DNA from: a virus | Direction: 5' to 3' (one strand) | IMG/VR virus record: IMGVR_UViG_3300047494_000104 | Span: 1-64,000 of that record | DNA length: 64,000 nucleotides | Shown: piece after piece, positions 16,524 through 23,786 of the stretch | Numbering within the stretch: the first letter of the stretch is position 1 | How the letters are laid out: every line of letters begins with the position of its first letter | Notes under the pieces: model-generated | Databases searched by the model: none | What the model was told of the DNA's origin: nothing | Seen by the model: only the letters and a program-made list of their open reading frames with translations | Made by a program: the position numbers and the translations under genes

Positions 16524-17138
16524 TTATTCTTCACCGTTCAAAATTTGCTCGGTCCTATACTCGATCGCCGCCTCGTATTCGAGATCGTGGAGACGGTCGA
16601 GCTGGCGGTAGATGCCGCGGTTGATCCGGCGCATCCACTCCTTAATGAGATCCTCGGCATCTAATTGCCAAGCCGTAGTCGCCTCACAAGTCCGGCCGTG
16701 AATTTCGCCATAAAATTCTTCTTGGACATCCACTGAGGTGCTGCATTCGTGAACGTAGCGGAAACCTCGGTCCCTTATAATTCGGAATGTCGTGCCATCG
16801 CGAATTTCATCCACGGCCATAAAACCTCGGCGCGGATATTCGTTGCGCAGTCGAGCGACGGCTTGGTCGTGCGTAATGGCGGCGTCAATCGCCAGCACGT
16901 GCTCCATCGACATTGGAAGCGGCCTCCATCCGCAAGTGAAGCTGGCGCCGTCTCCTTGGCTGCAAAAGCCGGAGAACTGGATATCGACGCCGGGGAATCC
17001 GGCACGCTCAAGTCGCTTTTCCCACTTAGCGAGAATCCCCTTAGCCCAGTCGTCGGGGATGTAGTGGTAAGCATCCTTCTCGGCAATGCGGCGCGCTTCG
17101 GCTTCGTCCATTTCGATCGCGAGGTCAGAGTGGCTCAT
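16524..17138 (-). CDS. Conserved phage protein (FSGFCSQGDGASF motif)
   Basis: A 204-aa acidic protein. The segment GVDIQFSGFCSQGDGASFTC (residues ~50-70) is a recognisable signature of an uncharacterised family frequent in phages and prophages. The C-terminus is helical and charged (LIKEWMRRINRGIYRQLDRL). Start 17138 gives ATGA overlap; an in-frame start 21 bp upstream is less likely. Confidence 0.65.
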   Translation of the reverse strand: MSHSDLAIEMDEAEARRIAEKDAYHYIPDDWAKGILAKWEKRLERAGFPGVDIQFSGFCSQGDGASFTCGWRPLPMSMEHVLAIDAAITHDQAVARLRNEYPRRGFMAVDEIRDGTTFRIIRDRGFRYVHECSTSVDVQEEFYGEIHGRTCEATTAWQLDAEDLIKEWMRRINRGIYRQLDRLHDLEYEAAIEYRTEQILNGEE

Positions 17139-17512
17139 TGTTCCCACCTCGATAGCCAATATGTGTAATTCCCGTATTCGAGATCAATGTCCTCGGTCTC
17201 ATGGTCTGGTAAAAAATTCTCGAGATCCTCCATCGCGCCGGAACCTGATTCGGCCGTGTTTCCGTCATAGACCCGGACTTCATCGGCCGTTAGCGCCTCG
17301 TATTCGCGGCGGTCCCATTCGCCGATCGAGTTGCCGGTGATGACGAGGTTGAAGAGCTGTTCTCCATCGGGAATCGCGGTCTCGATGTTATGGAAGCCGA
17401 GAAAGTTCAGGGCGGCGCGGAATTCAGCGGCGTCTCTGGGGTCTTTGGCAATCCATGCCTTCTGGATTTCGTCGGGATCGCTTTCGTAGATCGTGGTGGT
17501 GAAGCGTGTCAT
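17135..17512 (-). CDS. Hypothetical acidic protein
   Basis: A 125-aa acidic protein starting MTRFTTTIYESDPDEIQKAW and ending in a Tyr/Trp-rich stretch (YGNYTYWLSRWEQ). ATGA-coupled to the next gene. No family recognised. Confidence 0.65.
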   Translation of the reverse strand: MTRFTTTIYESDPDEIQKAWIAKDPRDAAEFRAALNFLGFHNIETAIPDGEQLFNLVITGNSIGEWDRREYEALTADEVRVYDGNTAESGSGAMEDLENFLPDHETEDIDLEYGNYTYWLSRWEQ

Positions 17513-17516
17513 AATT

Positions 17517-17924
17517 TTATTCAACAATGGGCAAGCAGAGGGCGCCGCAGTGAGGGCATTCGCCACTCGGAAAAATGTCGCCAGGCGCGATACGACTCCA
17601 AATGTCGTGAACCGGCAGAAGATCCAGATCGGGGTACTGACGGCCGCAATCTTGGCATTCGTTCGTTTTTTCCGGAAGCTTGACGCCAAAGCTCTTCTCA
17701 ATTTCCGGCGCCACTTCCTCGATCACCTCGGCGTCGTGGTGCATGGAGGCTATACGCAGGCAATTATCGAAGGATGGCATCTGCTCGCCCTGATCGCAGG
17801 CATGCATGAGGTCGGTCAGGATGTCGGTGACCAAGACGTCAAATTCGGCATGCACGTCCCCAAAGAGTCCGCGGGCATGGGCGATGATGATCTCGCCGAG
17901 TTCGGCGCGTTCTTTGTTGGTCAT
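17517..17924 (-). CDS. Zinc-ribbon phage protein
   Basis: A 135-aa protein with a helical N-terminal domain and a C-terminal zinc ribbon: CQDCGRQYPD then SRIAPGDIFPSGECPHCGAL. The PG-x3-PSGECPxCGAL signature is common in small phage accessory proteins of unknown function. ATGA overlap with the upstream gene at 17921-17924. Confidence 0.7.
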   Translation of the reverse strand: MTNKERAELGEIIIAHARGLFGDVHAEFDVLVTDILTDLMHACDQGEQMPSFDNCLRIASMHHDAEVIEEVAPEIEKSFGVKLPEKTNECQDCGRQYPDLDLLPVHDIWSRIAPGDIFPSGECPHCGALCLPIVE

Positions 17925-18352
17925 GGGATTTTGGGCTGATGTTTGGATGCAAGACGAGCGCTGTGCTTCAGGACGCGGGAAAGCATCTGGATGGCCTGAC
18001 ATTCCTTCTCAGGATCAGGGAATAGATCGACGACGGCCTGCGCTGCTTGCTCGACGGTCGGAACTCTGGCGCCATCAAAAAGGATGTTTTCGCGGCAGTC
18101 TTCTCTCCAGCTATCGACGGGCTCTTCATATCCGATTCCGCCCTTCCCGTCATCGTACCAATAGCCAAGATCCAAAATGTCGAACCCGGCCGGAAGTGAA
18201 GCGTGGGCCGGCATGTCCTTCCAGTATGCGAGATACTCCGTGAAGTTGAATCGGATCACCCTCAGACCATCGGACTTAGATAGCTCTTGGCTAACCCACC
18301 CGTCGCTGTCGGCTATAAATTCGCCGTGCGAGCTGCCGATATTGTGGTTCAC
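17921..18352 (-). CDS. Hypothetical protein
   Basis: A 143-aa protein (GTG start 18352) with Trp/Tyr/Asp-rich segments (FDILDLGYWYDDGKGGIGYE) and a helical C-terminus. GGAGA precedes the GTG. No family recognised. Confidence 0.6.
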   Translation of the reverse strand: MNHNIGSSHGEFIADSDGWVSQELSKSDGLRVIRFNFTEYLAYWKDMPAHASLPAGFDILDLGYWYDDGKGGIGYEEPVDSWREDCRENILFDGARVPTVEQAAQAVVDLFPDPEKECQAIQMLSRVLKHSARLASKHQPKIP

Positions 18353-18355
18353 GAT

Positions 18356-18460
18356 TTATTTTCTCCGGTAAAGGTTGAGAGCTTTCTGCAGCTCGGCGAT
18401 GAGACGGATATGTCCCAGGACGATGCGCTCTTCGCGGCGCTGGCGTTGGTAGGCGTTCAT
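18356..18460 (-). CDS. Possible 34-aa basic helix protein
   Basis: Starts MNAYQRQRREERIVLGHIRL; its ATG overlaps the upstream stop (ATGA) and it ends 3 bp before the next GTG. Entirely helical and positively charged. Supported mainly by operon geometry. Confidence 0.45.
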   Translation of the reverse strand: MNAYQRQRREERIVLGHIRLIAELQKALNLYRRK

Positions 18461-18654
18461 ATTTTTGTTGGGATAGTGATAATTTCCAGCTCGGTGACGA
18501 GGTCTATGGTCAACGATTCCTCTTTGCTTGGCTCATAGTTAAGATCCAGTGCCTTGACCACTTGCTTTTCGCTCGGTAAACGACAGCACCGGACGTGATA
18601 GACGCTGATTCCGAAACGGTGTTCGTGGGCTACGGAGTATAGGAGAAGTTTCAC
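18457..18654 (-). CDS. Hypothetical 65-aa protein
   Basis: GTG at 18654 overlaps the upstream stop (GTGA). Begins MKLLLYSVAHEHRFGISVYH; two strands with two adjacent Cys, then an acidic C-terminus (EESLTIDLVTELEIITI). No family recognised. Confidence 0.6.
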   Translation of the reverse strand: MKLLLYSVAHEHRFGISVYHVRCCRLPSEKQVVKALDLNYEPSKEESLTIDLVTELEIITIPTKI

Positions 18655-18716
18655 TTGCCGCCTTTCTTGCGTCCGTACAGCAGGAAGCCGATGAAGACGC
18701 CGATGATGATCCACAC
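18651..18716 (-). CDS. 21-aa transmembrane micropeptide
   Basis: ORF of 21 codons: a hydrophobic run (WIIIGVFIGFLLYG, residues 2-15) followed by RKKGGK. GGAGAGG lies 9 bp before its GTG, and its stop overlaps the next GTG. The positive-charged end would place the C-terminus inside. Either a real membrane micropeptide or a coupling ORF. Confidence 0.45.
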   Translation of the reverse strand: MWIIIGVFIGFLLYGRKKGGK

Positions 18717-18717
18717 G

Positions 18718-18924
18718 TTAGTAGTCCTCTCCGGGCAAGTCCTCGAATCCCATGCGGGTGATCTGCTGGCCGCCGGAATTGAACATGCGCTGGCAGCTTT
18801 CGCACTGCTCGTCCTTGCCGGGTTGCCAGAAGGTGATCTCGGCACCGCAAATGCAAGTGGCGACTCCGGGCTTCCAGTCGCCGAGGTCGTTGCGGTGACC
18901 GCGTTGGGTGAATTCGAGGCTCAT
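18718..18924 (-). CDS. Zinc-finger phage protein
   Basis: A 68-aa protein with CICGAEITFWQ then CESCQRMFNSGGQ, two Cys pairs forming a small zinc ribbon typical of short phage accessory proteins (C-x-C-G ... C-x2-C-x3-FN-x2-GQ). Start overlaps the upstream stop (ATGA). Function unknown. Confidence 0.65.
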   Translation of the reverse strand: MSLEFTQRGHRNDLGDWKPGVATCICGAEITFWQPGKDEQCESCQRMFNSGGQQITRMGFEDLPGEDY

Positions 18925-19145
18925 GGGTTTATTTCGATGAGATACTGGTGACACTTGGCGCCTTCGTTCTCGGTGCCATCGGCAGGAGCGACATCATAGC
19001 CGCCCTCAGTGCCGGCGTTGATATGGGCGACTTCCTTCCGGCACTCGGCCCGCGTGGCGAAGATCTCGACCATTCCAGTCTCGCTATCGCGGAGATCGTG
19101 GTAATCGGCTTGGACCTTCCATCCATGCGGGTGACGAGTGCTCAC
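18921..19145 (-). CDS. Hypothetical 74-aa protein
   Basis: GTG start at 19145 (begins MSTRHPHGWKVQADYHDLRD). Contains a strand-helix pattern (MVEIFATRAECRKEVAHINA). No family recognised. Confidence 0.55.
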   Translation of the reverse strand: MSTRHPHGWKVQADYHDLRDSETGMVEIFATRAECRKEVAHINAGTEGGYDVAPADGTENEGAKCHQYLIEINP

Positions 19146-19149
19146 GGCC

Positions 19150-19320
19150 TTAGTTCTTGATCCACTTGCCGTCGTCGCGCTGGTGCCAGCCGGGGCGATT
19201 GCTCGGCGGGCACTGCGACTTGGCGGGCGGCATGATGGGTTTGTCCAGGCCGTTCGTGGCGGGCGGTTCCGCGTGGAGGAAGCCAGCGGAAACAACGATG
19301 ATGAGGATGATTTTTTTCAT
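19150..19320 (-). CDS. Small secreted protein with signal peptide
   Basis: A 56-aa ORF with a clear signal peptide (MKKIILIIVVSAGFLHAE, cleavage likely after HA) and a Pro/Lys-rich mature part with one Cys, ending WHQRDDGKWIKN. Probably exported to the periplasm. Starts with ATG at 19320. Confidence 0.6.
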   Translation of the reverse strand: MKKIILIIVVSAGFLHAEPPATNGLDKPIMPPAKSQCPPSNRPGWHQRDDGKWIKN

Positions 19321-19354
19321 AGGTGCGGATGATAACTGATTCGACGCCGTCGGC

Positions 19355-19537
19355 CTAGTTCTTGATGTAGGCGTTCAGGCCCACGACGAGCGGCTTGCCG
19401 TCGACCTTGACGTCGTTCAGCGTCATGTTGCCGCCGGAGCTGGCGACGATGCGCGACTTGCCGGACTTGGACGCTTCGGGCGTCGCGTTGACCGGAATTT
19501 GGAGTGTGAGGATACCGTCTTTGATGGATGCTTTCAT
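19355..19537 (-). CDS. Conserved 60-aa phage protein
   Basis: Contains KSGKSRIVASSGGNMTL and the end KPLVVGLNAYIKN, a pattern I recall in short phage proteins (SGKxxVVAS...GxPVxVGLNAYI). Function unknown. GAAAGGAACAGC precedes the ATG. A 31-bp nested inverted repeat with the CATTACGTAATG core lies 15-46 bp upstream. Confidence 0.7.
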   Translation of the reverse strand: MKASIKDGILTLQIPVNATPEASKSGKSRIVASSGGNMTLNDVKVDGKPLVVGLNAYIKN

Positions 19538-19552
19538 GCTGTTCCTTTCGTA

Positions 19553-19583
19553 GCGTCACGTAAGAATCATTACGTAATGACGC
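19553..19583. promoter_or_regulatory. Nested palindrome with CATTACGTAATG core
   Basis: The 12-bp core is at 19568-19579; GCGTCA at 19553 and TGACGC at 19578-19583 form an outer inverted repeat around it. Lies between the stop of 19607-20449 and the start of 19355-19537, both leftward. Candidate operator for the downstream gene. Confidence 0.6.
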
Positions 19584-19606
19584 AGTGGTTTATGTGGTGA
19601 GAAAAC

Positions 19607-20449
19607 TCAGGCGGCCTTCGCCTTCGAGCGAATCGCGAATTCCTTTTCGACAACGATGTCGGCCAGGACCATGAAGTCCTTGGCGAGGAGAACGAAGTCG
19701 GCTTCCGCCAGCTCGGCAAAGATGTTCTGCAAGCTGTCGATGAGACCGCGGCCGTCGGCGAGAGTGACTTCCTTGCGGGGCATCTCGACGATGTTGGACA
19801 CTTCCGGTTCCTTCGCCGGGGCAGGAGTGGCAACAGGCTTCGTCTCCAGCGTGGTGACGTCCTTGCGCTCCGGCTCGGTCAGGTGGGTGATCTTCTCGCC
19901 CTTCTTGGTCACGTCCGGGGCGGGCTCTTCCTTCTTCGGGTCCGGCTTCTTCTCCGGTTCCTTGGTGGGCTCGGCGGCCTTGGGCTTCTCGGCCAGGCGC
20001 TTCGAGGTCTCGTCGGACGTTTCCTTGTGCTCGGCGATGTGTTCGATCTCGTCGAGGTTCCCGGCGGCCACCAGCGGGCCGACGTTGACGGCGCCCTTGA
20101 CCTTGATCGCGGCATTGATCTCCACGAAGGTCGCGTAGCTGAGCTTGTCGAATTGCTGTTCGGTGACGAGCTTGCGCACGACGAGATCGTCCCAGACGCG
20201 GACGGCCTGCATGGCGTTGTTGATGGTGGACGTACGGATGCCCTTCTTTCCGAGCAGACCGTGGATGGTCTGGGACTTGGTCATGGTGCCTCGGATATGC
20301 ACGATGAGCTTGGCGGATTCTTTGAACATATTGCTCACAGATACGGTTCGGTCGGCGAACAAGTTGACGGCATCGGCCTGATTCAACTTGGAGATGGCTT
20401 CCATCGACATGACGGAAGCGGCTGGCACTGCGTTGGCTTTTTTGGCCAT
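19607..20449 (-). CDS. Hypothetical protein with charged linker
   Basis: A 280-aa protein. Residues 1-130 are helical with KLIVHIRGTMTKSQTIHGLL and ISTINNAMQAVRVWDDLVV-like segments (HTH-like, unproven). A long Lys/Glu/Pro linker covers about 150-225, and a C-terminal helical domain has SLQNIFAELAEADFVLLAKD. CAAAGGAACC precedes the ATG. I do not recognise a family; the size and linker suggest a two-domain adaptor. Confidence 0.7.
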   Translation of the reverse strand: MAKKANAVPAASVMSMEAISKLNQADAVNLFADRTVSVSNMFKESAKLIVHIRGTMTKSQTIHGLLGKKGIRTSTINNAMQAVRVWDDLVVRKLVTEQQFDKLSYATFVEINAAIKVKGAVNVGPLVAAGNLDEIEHIAEHKETSDETSKRLAEKPKAAEPTKEPEKKPDPKKEEPAPDVTKKGEKITHLTEPERKDVTTLETKPVATPAPAKEPEVSNIVEMPRKEVTLADGRGLIDSLQNIFAELAEADFVLLAKDFMVLADIVVEKEFAIRSKAKAA

Positions 20450-20469
20450 ATGGTTCCTTTGGTTGGTGG

Positions 20470-20571
20470 TTACTGAAAATCGGTCGGTACTCGCGGATGT
20501 CTCAGTTCGCGGTTATTAGCCGCTTGCATGCTATCGCTTTCCCGACGGTACGAGTTGGCGTTCTGACGCAC
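20470..20571 (-). CDS. Possible 33-aa ORF
   Basis: GTG-started ORF (MRQNANSYRRESDS...) ending 20 bp before the next gene's ATG. Weak support; the surrounding 220 bp (20450-20670) otherwise hold only a 5-bp stem (CCGGG/CCCGG, 20630-20646) and no recognisable signal. Confidence 0.2.
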   Translation of the reverse strand: MRQNANSYRRESDSMQAANNRELRHPRVPTDFQ

Positions 20572-20670
20572 TCACCCGTTCGATCCGGTTGCTGTCGGGC
20601 AATCCCGGTTCGTCTGGATTCCGCCTCCACCGGGTGACAAGCCCGGAATATGTGCGTTATCCCAAAGTGG

Positions 20671-20916
20671 TTACTGGCGCCGCTTGTCCGGAAAGCCGTC
20701 TGGACGATCGGGCATCGTGACGACCGGACGGTCTTCCTTGGACTCGAAGTAATTCTGAATCTCCTGCGAGAGGGAGGTCAAGTCGGCGACTACCAAGCGA
20801 AGCGCGGCAGCTTCAGGCGTTGCGTCGAGCTTTTCGGTCGCTTCGGCTCGCGCCTCCAAAAGATCGGAACGGCGCTTGTACAGCGCGTCCCAAACGGGAT
20901 CAGTGTCTTGTTTCAT
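20671..20916 (-). CDS. Coiled-coil hypothetical protein
   Basis: An 81-aa protein starting MKQDTDPVWDALYKRRSDLL, mostly one long helix (to about residue 60), ending in a Pro/Asp/Lys-rich tail. First gene left of the terminator and repeat region 21092-21223, so probably near a promoter. A palindrome variant (20922-20933) lies 6 bp upstream. Confidence 0.6.
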   Translation of the reverse strand: MKQDTDPVWDALYKRRSDLLEARAEATEKLDATPEAAALRLVVADLTSLSQEIQNYFESKEDRPVVTMPDRPDGFPDKRRQ

Positions 20917-20921
20917 AGGAT

Positions 20922-20933
20922 CATTTCGTAATG
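20922..20933. promoter_or_regulatory. CATTTCGTAATG palindrome variant
   Basis: One-base variant of the 12-bp CATTACGTAATG palindrome, with matching AT/AT flanks on both sides, 6 bp upstream of the leftward start at 20916. Confidence 0.45.
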
Positions 20934-21091
20934 ATTGACCGAATCGGCCAGGCATCCACCACGGGCGGACACCGTCGAGTTTCAAACTCGTGCCGTAATA
21001 GGAATTACAGGAAGCTTGCAAGCGTGCTCTATTGCCACGTTTCCAATCCGCTTCCCGTTTCCATCGTGAAAGTGAAAGACTCACTTCCATA

Positions 21092-21126
21092 CTACCTAAT
21101 AGTGAGACGCAAACTTATTCAGTTTC
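21092..21126 (-). repeat. Repeat element A (GCAAACTTATTC core)
   Basis: Matches element B at 25 of 29 positions. Read on the minus strand it is GAATAAGTTTGC followed by CTATTAGGTAG. Lies just past terminator 21151-21184 and upstream of gene 20671-20916, so it may carry the promoter of that leftward segment. Confidence 0.5.
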
Positions 21127-21150
21127 CCTCTCCCCATCATCACAAAAGAA

Positions 21151-21184
21151 AAACTCTCACCCGCAGTTAAGCGAGTGAGAGTTT
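21151..21184 (-). terminator. Intrinsic terminator, leftward
   Basis: Stem AAACTCTCAC / GTGAGAGTTT (10 bp) with an inner CGC/GCG stem and a 6-nt loop. On the minus strand it is followed by TTTTTCTTTT. Lies 34 bp after the stop of gene 21218-22333. Confidence 0.85.
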
Positions 21185-21193
21185 AATCTCTCT

Positions 21194-21223
21194 TCTACCT
21201 AGTAGTGTCAGGCAAACTTATTC
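21194..21223 (-). repeat. Repeat element B
   Basis: Second copy of the GGCAAACTTATTC element. It contains the stop codon of gene 21218-22333 and lies between that gene and its terminator. Confidence 0.5.
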
Positions 21224-22333
21224 GATGGCATGCATGTTCCATGCCTCTGTTAGCTCTGTAGCGATGTTGGCAGGCTCCATCCGCAACAACTCCGCTCCCT
21301 TGGCGACATAGGCGCGGAAGTCCGCCACGATGTTACGCACCCGTTGTTTCGATGCGCCTAGATGCCCGGTAGACTGCCCTAGTGCTATTTGCTCCGCTAG
21401 GTCACAAGTGGCAATCATGGTGCGATATTTGGAGTATGCCTTATGAGCCTTGCGCGCCTTCTCATGGGCATACATTGCCACTACGCATGCCCGGTAATGC
21501 GTCGCCATGGTCTCTACCTCGCTTTGTGCCGCTTGTTCCTCTAGGGACTCTCCCAGAGAGTCAGAGAGCAATTCAGCATCGATAGAGAGTCTATCGCCGA
21601 AAGTAGCGCACCCGTCATCCGATGGGAATGTCAGAGGTGCATCATACTCTACAAGCTTAGACTGTATCTTGTGCATTCCGAGTGTGTCGCGCGCACCTTG
21701 GTAGAAGGCTTTGAACATGGGCGAACCCTTTTCGATGCGCTCGCCATGCCATTCCCCTTTCACAAGGGCTATCGCGAGGATTGTGCGCACTACGCTAATA
21801 ACCTCCTGCCTATCGTGGAACGAAAGCACGATGTCTTTTCGGGAGACAAAGCGCGAGGGAAAATTACCTCCCGCGCGAGGTGAAGTTTTCATCATTCCCG
21901 CAATGGGATTAGGCACAATTTTCGCCACCATAATTTTGCGATTACAAGGGCGGATGCGCGTAGGCACGTTTACCTCGAAATGCGGCACTTCGTTCATCCG
22001 CTTGGGTGTAGCAATTCTGTTGGCGATTACATTGCCGAGCTTTCCCGCAGTGCGATCTAGGAGGCGCGTAATGCGTAAATCCCTCGCGAGTTTCGCCCTC
22101 ACTTCAGGAGAGCCAAGCTTCAGGAATTCCGCTCCCGGTCCGTGCGTGCGGATGTTACTGCGGGACCCGATGCGCGCTTTGCCCTTGGCTGGCGCAATAT
22201 CCCTCCGATAACTGGGAGCGTTCTTTACCTTGCGTTCACTGCCCGGTTGCCAATCTGCCCGGTTTATCGTGCGAATATAGGAGTTGCTTTGTTTGCTGAT
22301 TACCTCTGAGTTTTCGTTATTTGTCGTTGTCAT
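21218..22333 (-). CDS. Hypothetical protein in a self-contained cassette
   Basis: A 371-aa basic protein (starts MTTTNNENSEVISKQS). The N-terminal third is Arg/Lys-rich and probably disordered. The C-terminal third is helical (MATHYRACVVAMYAHEKARK) with an HTH-like stretch (AEQIALGQSTGHLGASKQRV). This could be a DNA-binding or sigma-like regulator, but I do not recognise it. ACAAAGGACAAA precedes the ATG. Flanked by repeats (B, C) and its own terminator, and visibly less GC-rich than its neighbours. Confidence 0.6.
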   Translation of the reverse strand: MTTTNNENSEVISKQSNSYIRTINRADWQPGSERKVKNAPSYRRDIAPAKGKARIGSRSNIRTHGPGAEFLKLGSPEVRAKLARDLRITRLLDRTAGKLGNVIANRIATPKRMNEVPHFEVNVPTRIRPCNRKIMVAKIVPNPIAGMMKTSPRAGGNFPSRFVSRKDIVLSFHDRQEVISVVRTILAIALVKGEWHGERIEKGSPMFKAFYQGARDTLGMHKIQSKLVEYDAPLTFPSDDGCATFGDRLSIDAELLSDSLGESLEEQAAQSEVETMATHYRACVVAMYAHEKARKAHKAYSKYRTMIATCDLAEQIALGQSTGHLGASKQRVRNIVADFRAYVAKGAELLRMEPANIATELTEAWNMHAIE

Positions 22334-22390
22334 TTTGTCCTTTGTTTTGTTTGTATGATTAACTGACTGAGGCACCATCCTATCACATGC

Positions 22391-22441
22391 CTACCTAGGC
22401 AACAAACAAAATCACAAAATAGGGCAAACTTATTCAGTTTT
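22391..22441 (-). promoter_or_regulatory. Repeat element C with inverted repeat, candidate promoter/operator
   Basis: Contains GGCAAACTTATTCAGTTTT (22423-22441) and, nearer the gene, the inverted repeat GCCTACCTAGGC. On the minus strand TTGTTT and TGATAG flank the inverted repeat at a spacing near 18. Lies upstream of gene 21218-22333. Promoter reading is tentative. Confidence 0.4.
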
Positions 22442-22513
22442 CAGAGGTGAAACAAGCATAGATAAACCTATCTAAAGCATTGAATGAAATTCCTATGAAT
22501 AGCCGATGAATGC

Positions 22514-22756
22514 TTATTTCCGGCGTTTTAGCCACGCCTGGACCGTGAGCAAAAATTCCGCGTGAGGAAGCCGGGCCCGATGAATGACTCGGGAAATCTG
22601 AATGGCGTTGTCCCGATCTGAATGGCCGTTGTGCTTCCCGATGAATGAGATCAGGTCCGCCCTGGCGCCGTCGGGCCGGAGCCTCCTTTCGAGCCGTGCC
22701 AGCTCTTTATCGAGGAGAGGGGTGTTTGCGAGTCTTGTTCGTTTGGGTTCGGTCAT
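22514..22756 (-). CDS. Hypothetical 80-aa protein
   Basis: Basic helical protein starting MTEPKRTRLANTPLLDKELA and ending LLTVQAWLKRRK. It starts inside the 3' end of the Cys-rich gene 22707-23012 (50-bp overlap) and is the last gene of that operon. No family recognised. Confidence 0.55.
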   Translation of the reverse strand: MTEPKRTRLANTPLLDKELARLERRLRPDGARADLISFIGKHNGHSDRDNAIQISRVIHRARLPHAEFLLTVQAWLKRRK

Positions 22757-23012
22757 AAGTAAAAGTGGCCAGATCGCCGGCCAAGCGGTGAGTGCAATAG
22801 ATGGGCCAGAAATATCTCTCGGCGCAAAGCTTCTGGCAGAAGTAGCCGATGCCGGTAATGGAGCGGGAGGTTCGCTCATTGAATTCAATCCGGATATTCC
22901 ATCGCAGAGTTGGGAGTTTGTCCGTCCGGCAAAATAGACAGTCGCGCGACCAGTCGTAATCCTGGTCCGCGTCGTATCTGGCGCAGTAGGGGAATTCGGT
23001 TGGTAGGCTCAT
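22707..23012 (-). CDS. Cys-rich mini-protein, tandem family member 5
   Basis: A 101-aa protein with CLFC (near residue 26), then FCQKLCAERYFWPIYCTHRLAG in the second half, and a basic tail. It shares the C-x2-C ... C-x3-C-A-x2-Y-F ... R-L-x-G layout of its four upstream neighbours. ATGA overlap with 23009-23263. Likely binds zinc; role unknown. Confidence 0.65.
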   Translation of the reverse strand: MSLPTEFPYCARYDADQDYDWSRDCLFCRTDKLPTLRWNIRIEFNERTSRSITGIGYFCQKLCAERYFWPIYCTHRLAGDLATFTYDRTQTNKTRKHPSPR

Positions 23013-23263
23013 CGGAAATTCCCGTTCAATCGGCGGACACAAAATTCTTTCCAGAAATACTCGTAGCAACATTTCCCCTCGCAGAGCAGCGGCTCGTTCC
23101 TTGCCCGATCCGTGAGCGTGCAGAGGAATGAGCCGCCAAGGTTAACGAAGTGCGTGCGCGGAAATTCCACCGTTGACCCGCAATGGGCGCAACTCTTCCG
23201 CCAGCCGAGGTATCGCTCGCCCGTCACTACCGCATAGGGATATTTCTTCGGGTATTCGTCCAT
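23009..23263 (-). CDS. Cys-rich mini-protein, tandem family member 4
   Basis: An 84-aa protein with CAHC near residue 25 and LLCEGKCCYEYFWKEFCVRR followed by LNGNFR. Same C-terminal design as its neighbours (C-x3-C-x2-Y-F-W-x2-[FY]-C-x2-R-L-x-G). Starts with ATG two bases after the preceding gene's stop. Confidence 0.65.
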   Translation of the reverse strand: MDEYPKKYPYAVVTGERYLGWRKSCAHCGSTVEFPRTHFVNLGGSFLCTLTDRARNEPLLCEGKCCYEYFWKEFCVRRLNGNFR

Positions 23264-23265
23264 GA

Positions 23266-23556
23266 TCAGAAGGGAATGTCGGCGACGTCGAACTCTTTGT
23301 TCTTCAGTCGGTGGACCTGATAGCTACGGAGGAAGTATGCCTCCGCGCACTCAGTCGAACAAAATATAGGCGTGCGGCTTTTTATCCAATCGACGAGTTG
23401 GTAGATTCTTCCCTCACCCCACATGTTTTTACGACGCGCATCCACCGCGTTGTATGGAACGCATCGCTTCGCCGCAAGGCACTCATCACATCGTCTCGGA
23501 TGGCCGGCACAACTCACTCCCTCGAATGGGGTAAAATCAGAGAGAGGAAAGCTCAC
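23266..23556 (-). CDS. Cys-rich mini-protein, tandem family member 3
   Basis: A 96-aa protein (GTG start 23556, GTGA overlap) with CDEC near residue 23 and FCSTECAEAYFLRSYQVHRL followed by KNKEF. Same layout as neighbours with a longer middle section. Confidence 0.65.
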   Translation of the reverse strand: MSFPLSDFTPFEGVSCAGHPRRCDECLAAKRCVPYNAVDARRKNMWGEGRIYQLVDWIKSRTPIFCSTECAEAYFLRSYQVHRLKNKEFDVADIPF

Positions 23557-23786
23557 TGGATCACCTCGCCGCGCAATCGTTGAAGGCAGTATCTTTGCCA
23601 CACTCCGGGCCGTCCGCAATCTGCGCAGAACGCTCCACTGGCGAGAAGCTTGTTGTCCAGAAAACCGAAGAACAACCAGAGCTTTTTCCTATCGCCCCGG
23701 CAGTGGGAACAAGTTTCCGGAAGACCGCCTTGCATTGAAACTTGGCGACTAACCGTAAACCCATCCGGTATCCCTTCGTCGCTCAC
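23553..23786 (-). CDS. Cys-rich mini-protein, tandem family member 2
   Basis: A 77-aa protein (GTG start 23786, GTGA overlap) with CSHC near residue 26 and FCADCGRPGVWQRYCLQRLR ending GEVIQ. It has C-x2-C in place of C-x3-C and a Gly-Arg insert, but keeps the final RYC-x2-RLRG. Confidence 0.65.
   Translation of the reverse strand: MSDEGIPDGFTVSRQVSMQGGLPETCSHCRGDRKKLWLFFGFLDNKLLASGAFCADCGRPGVWQRYCLQRLRGEVIQ

Noticed and set aside
20450-20670. Second, eroded pentamer array
   Set aside because: Cutting the minus strand in fives gives G at the first position in only about half of units; not convincing beside the clear array at 12398-12913.
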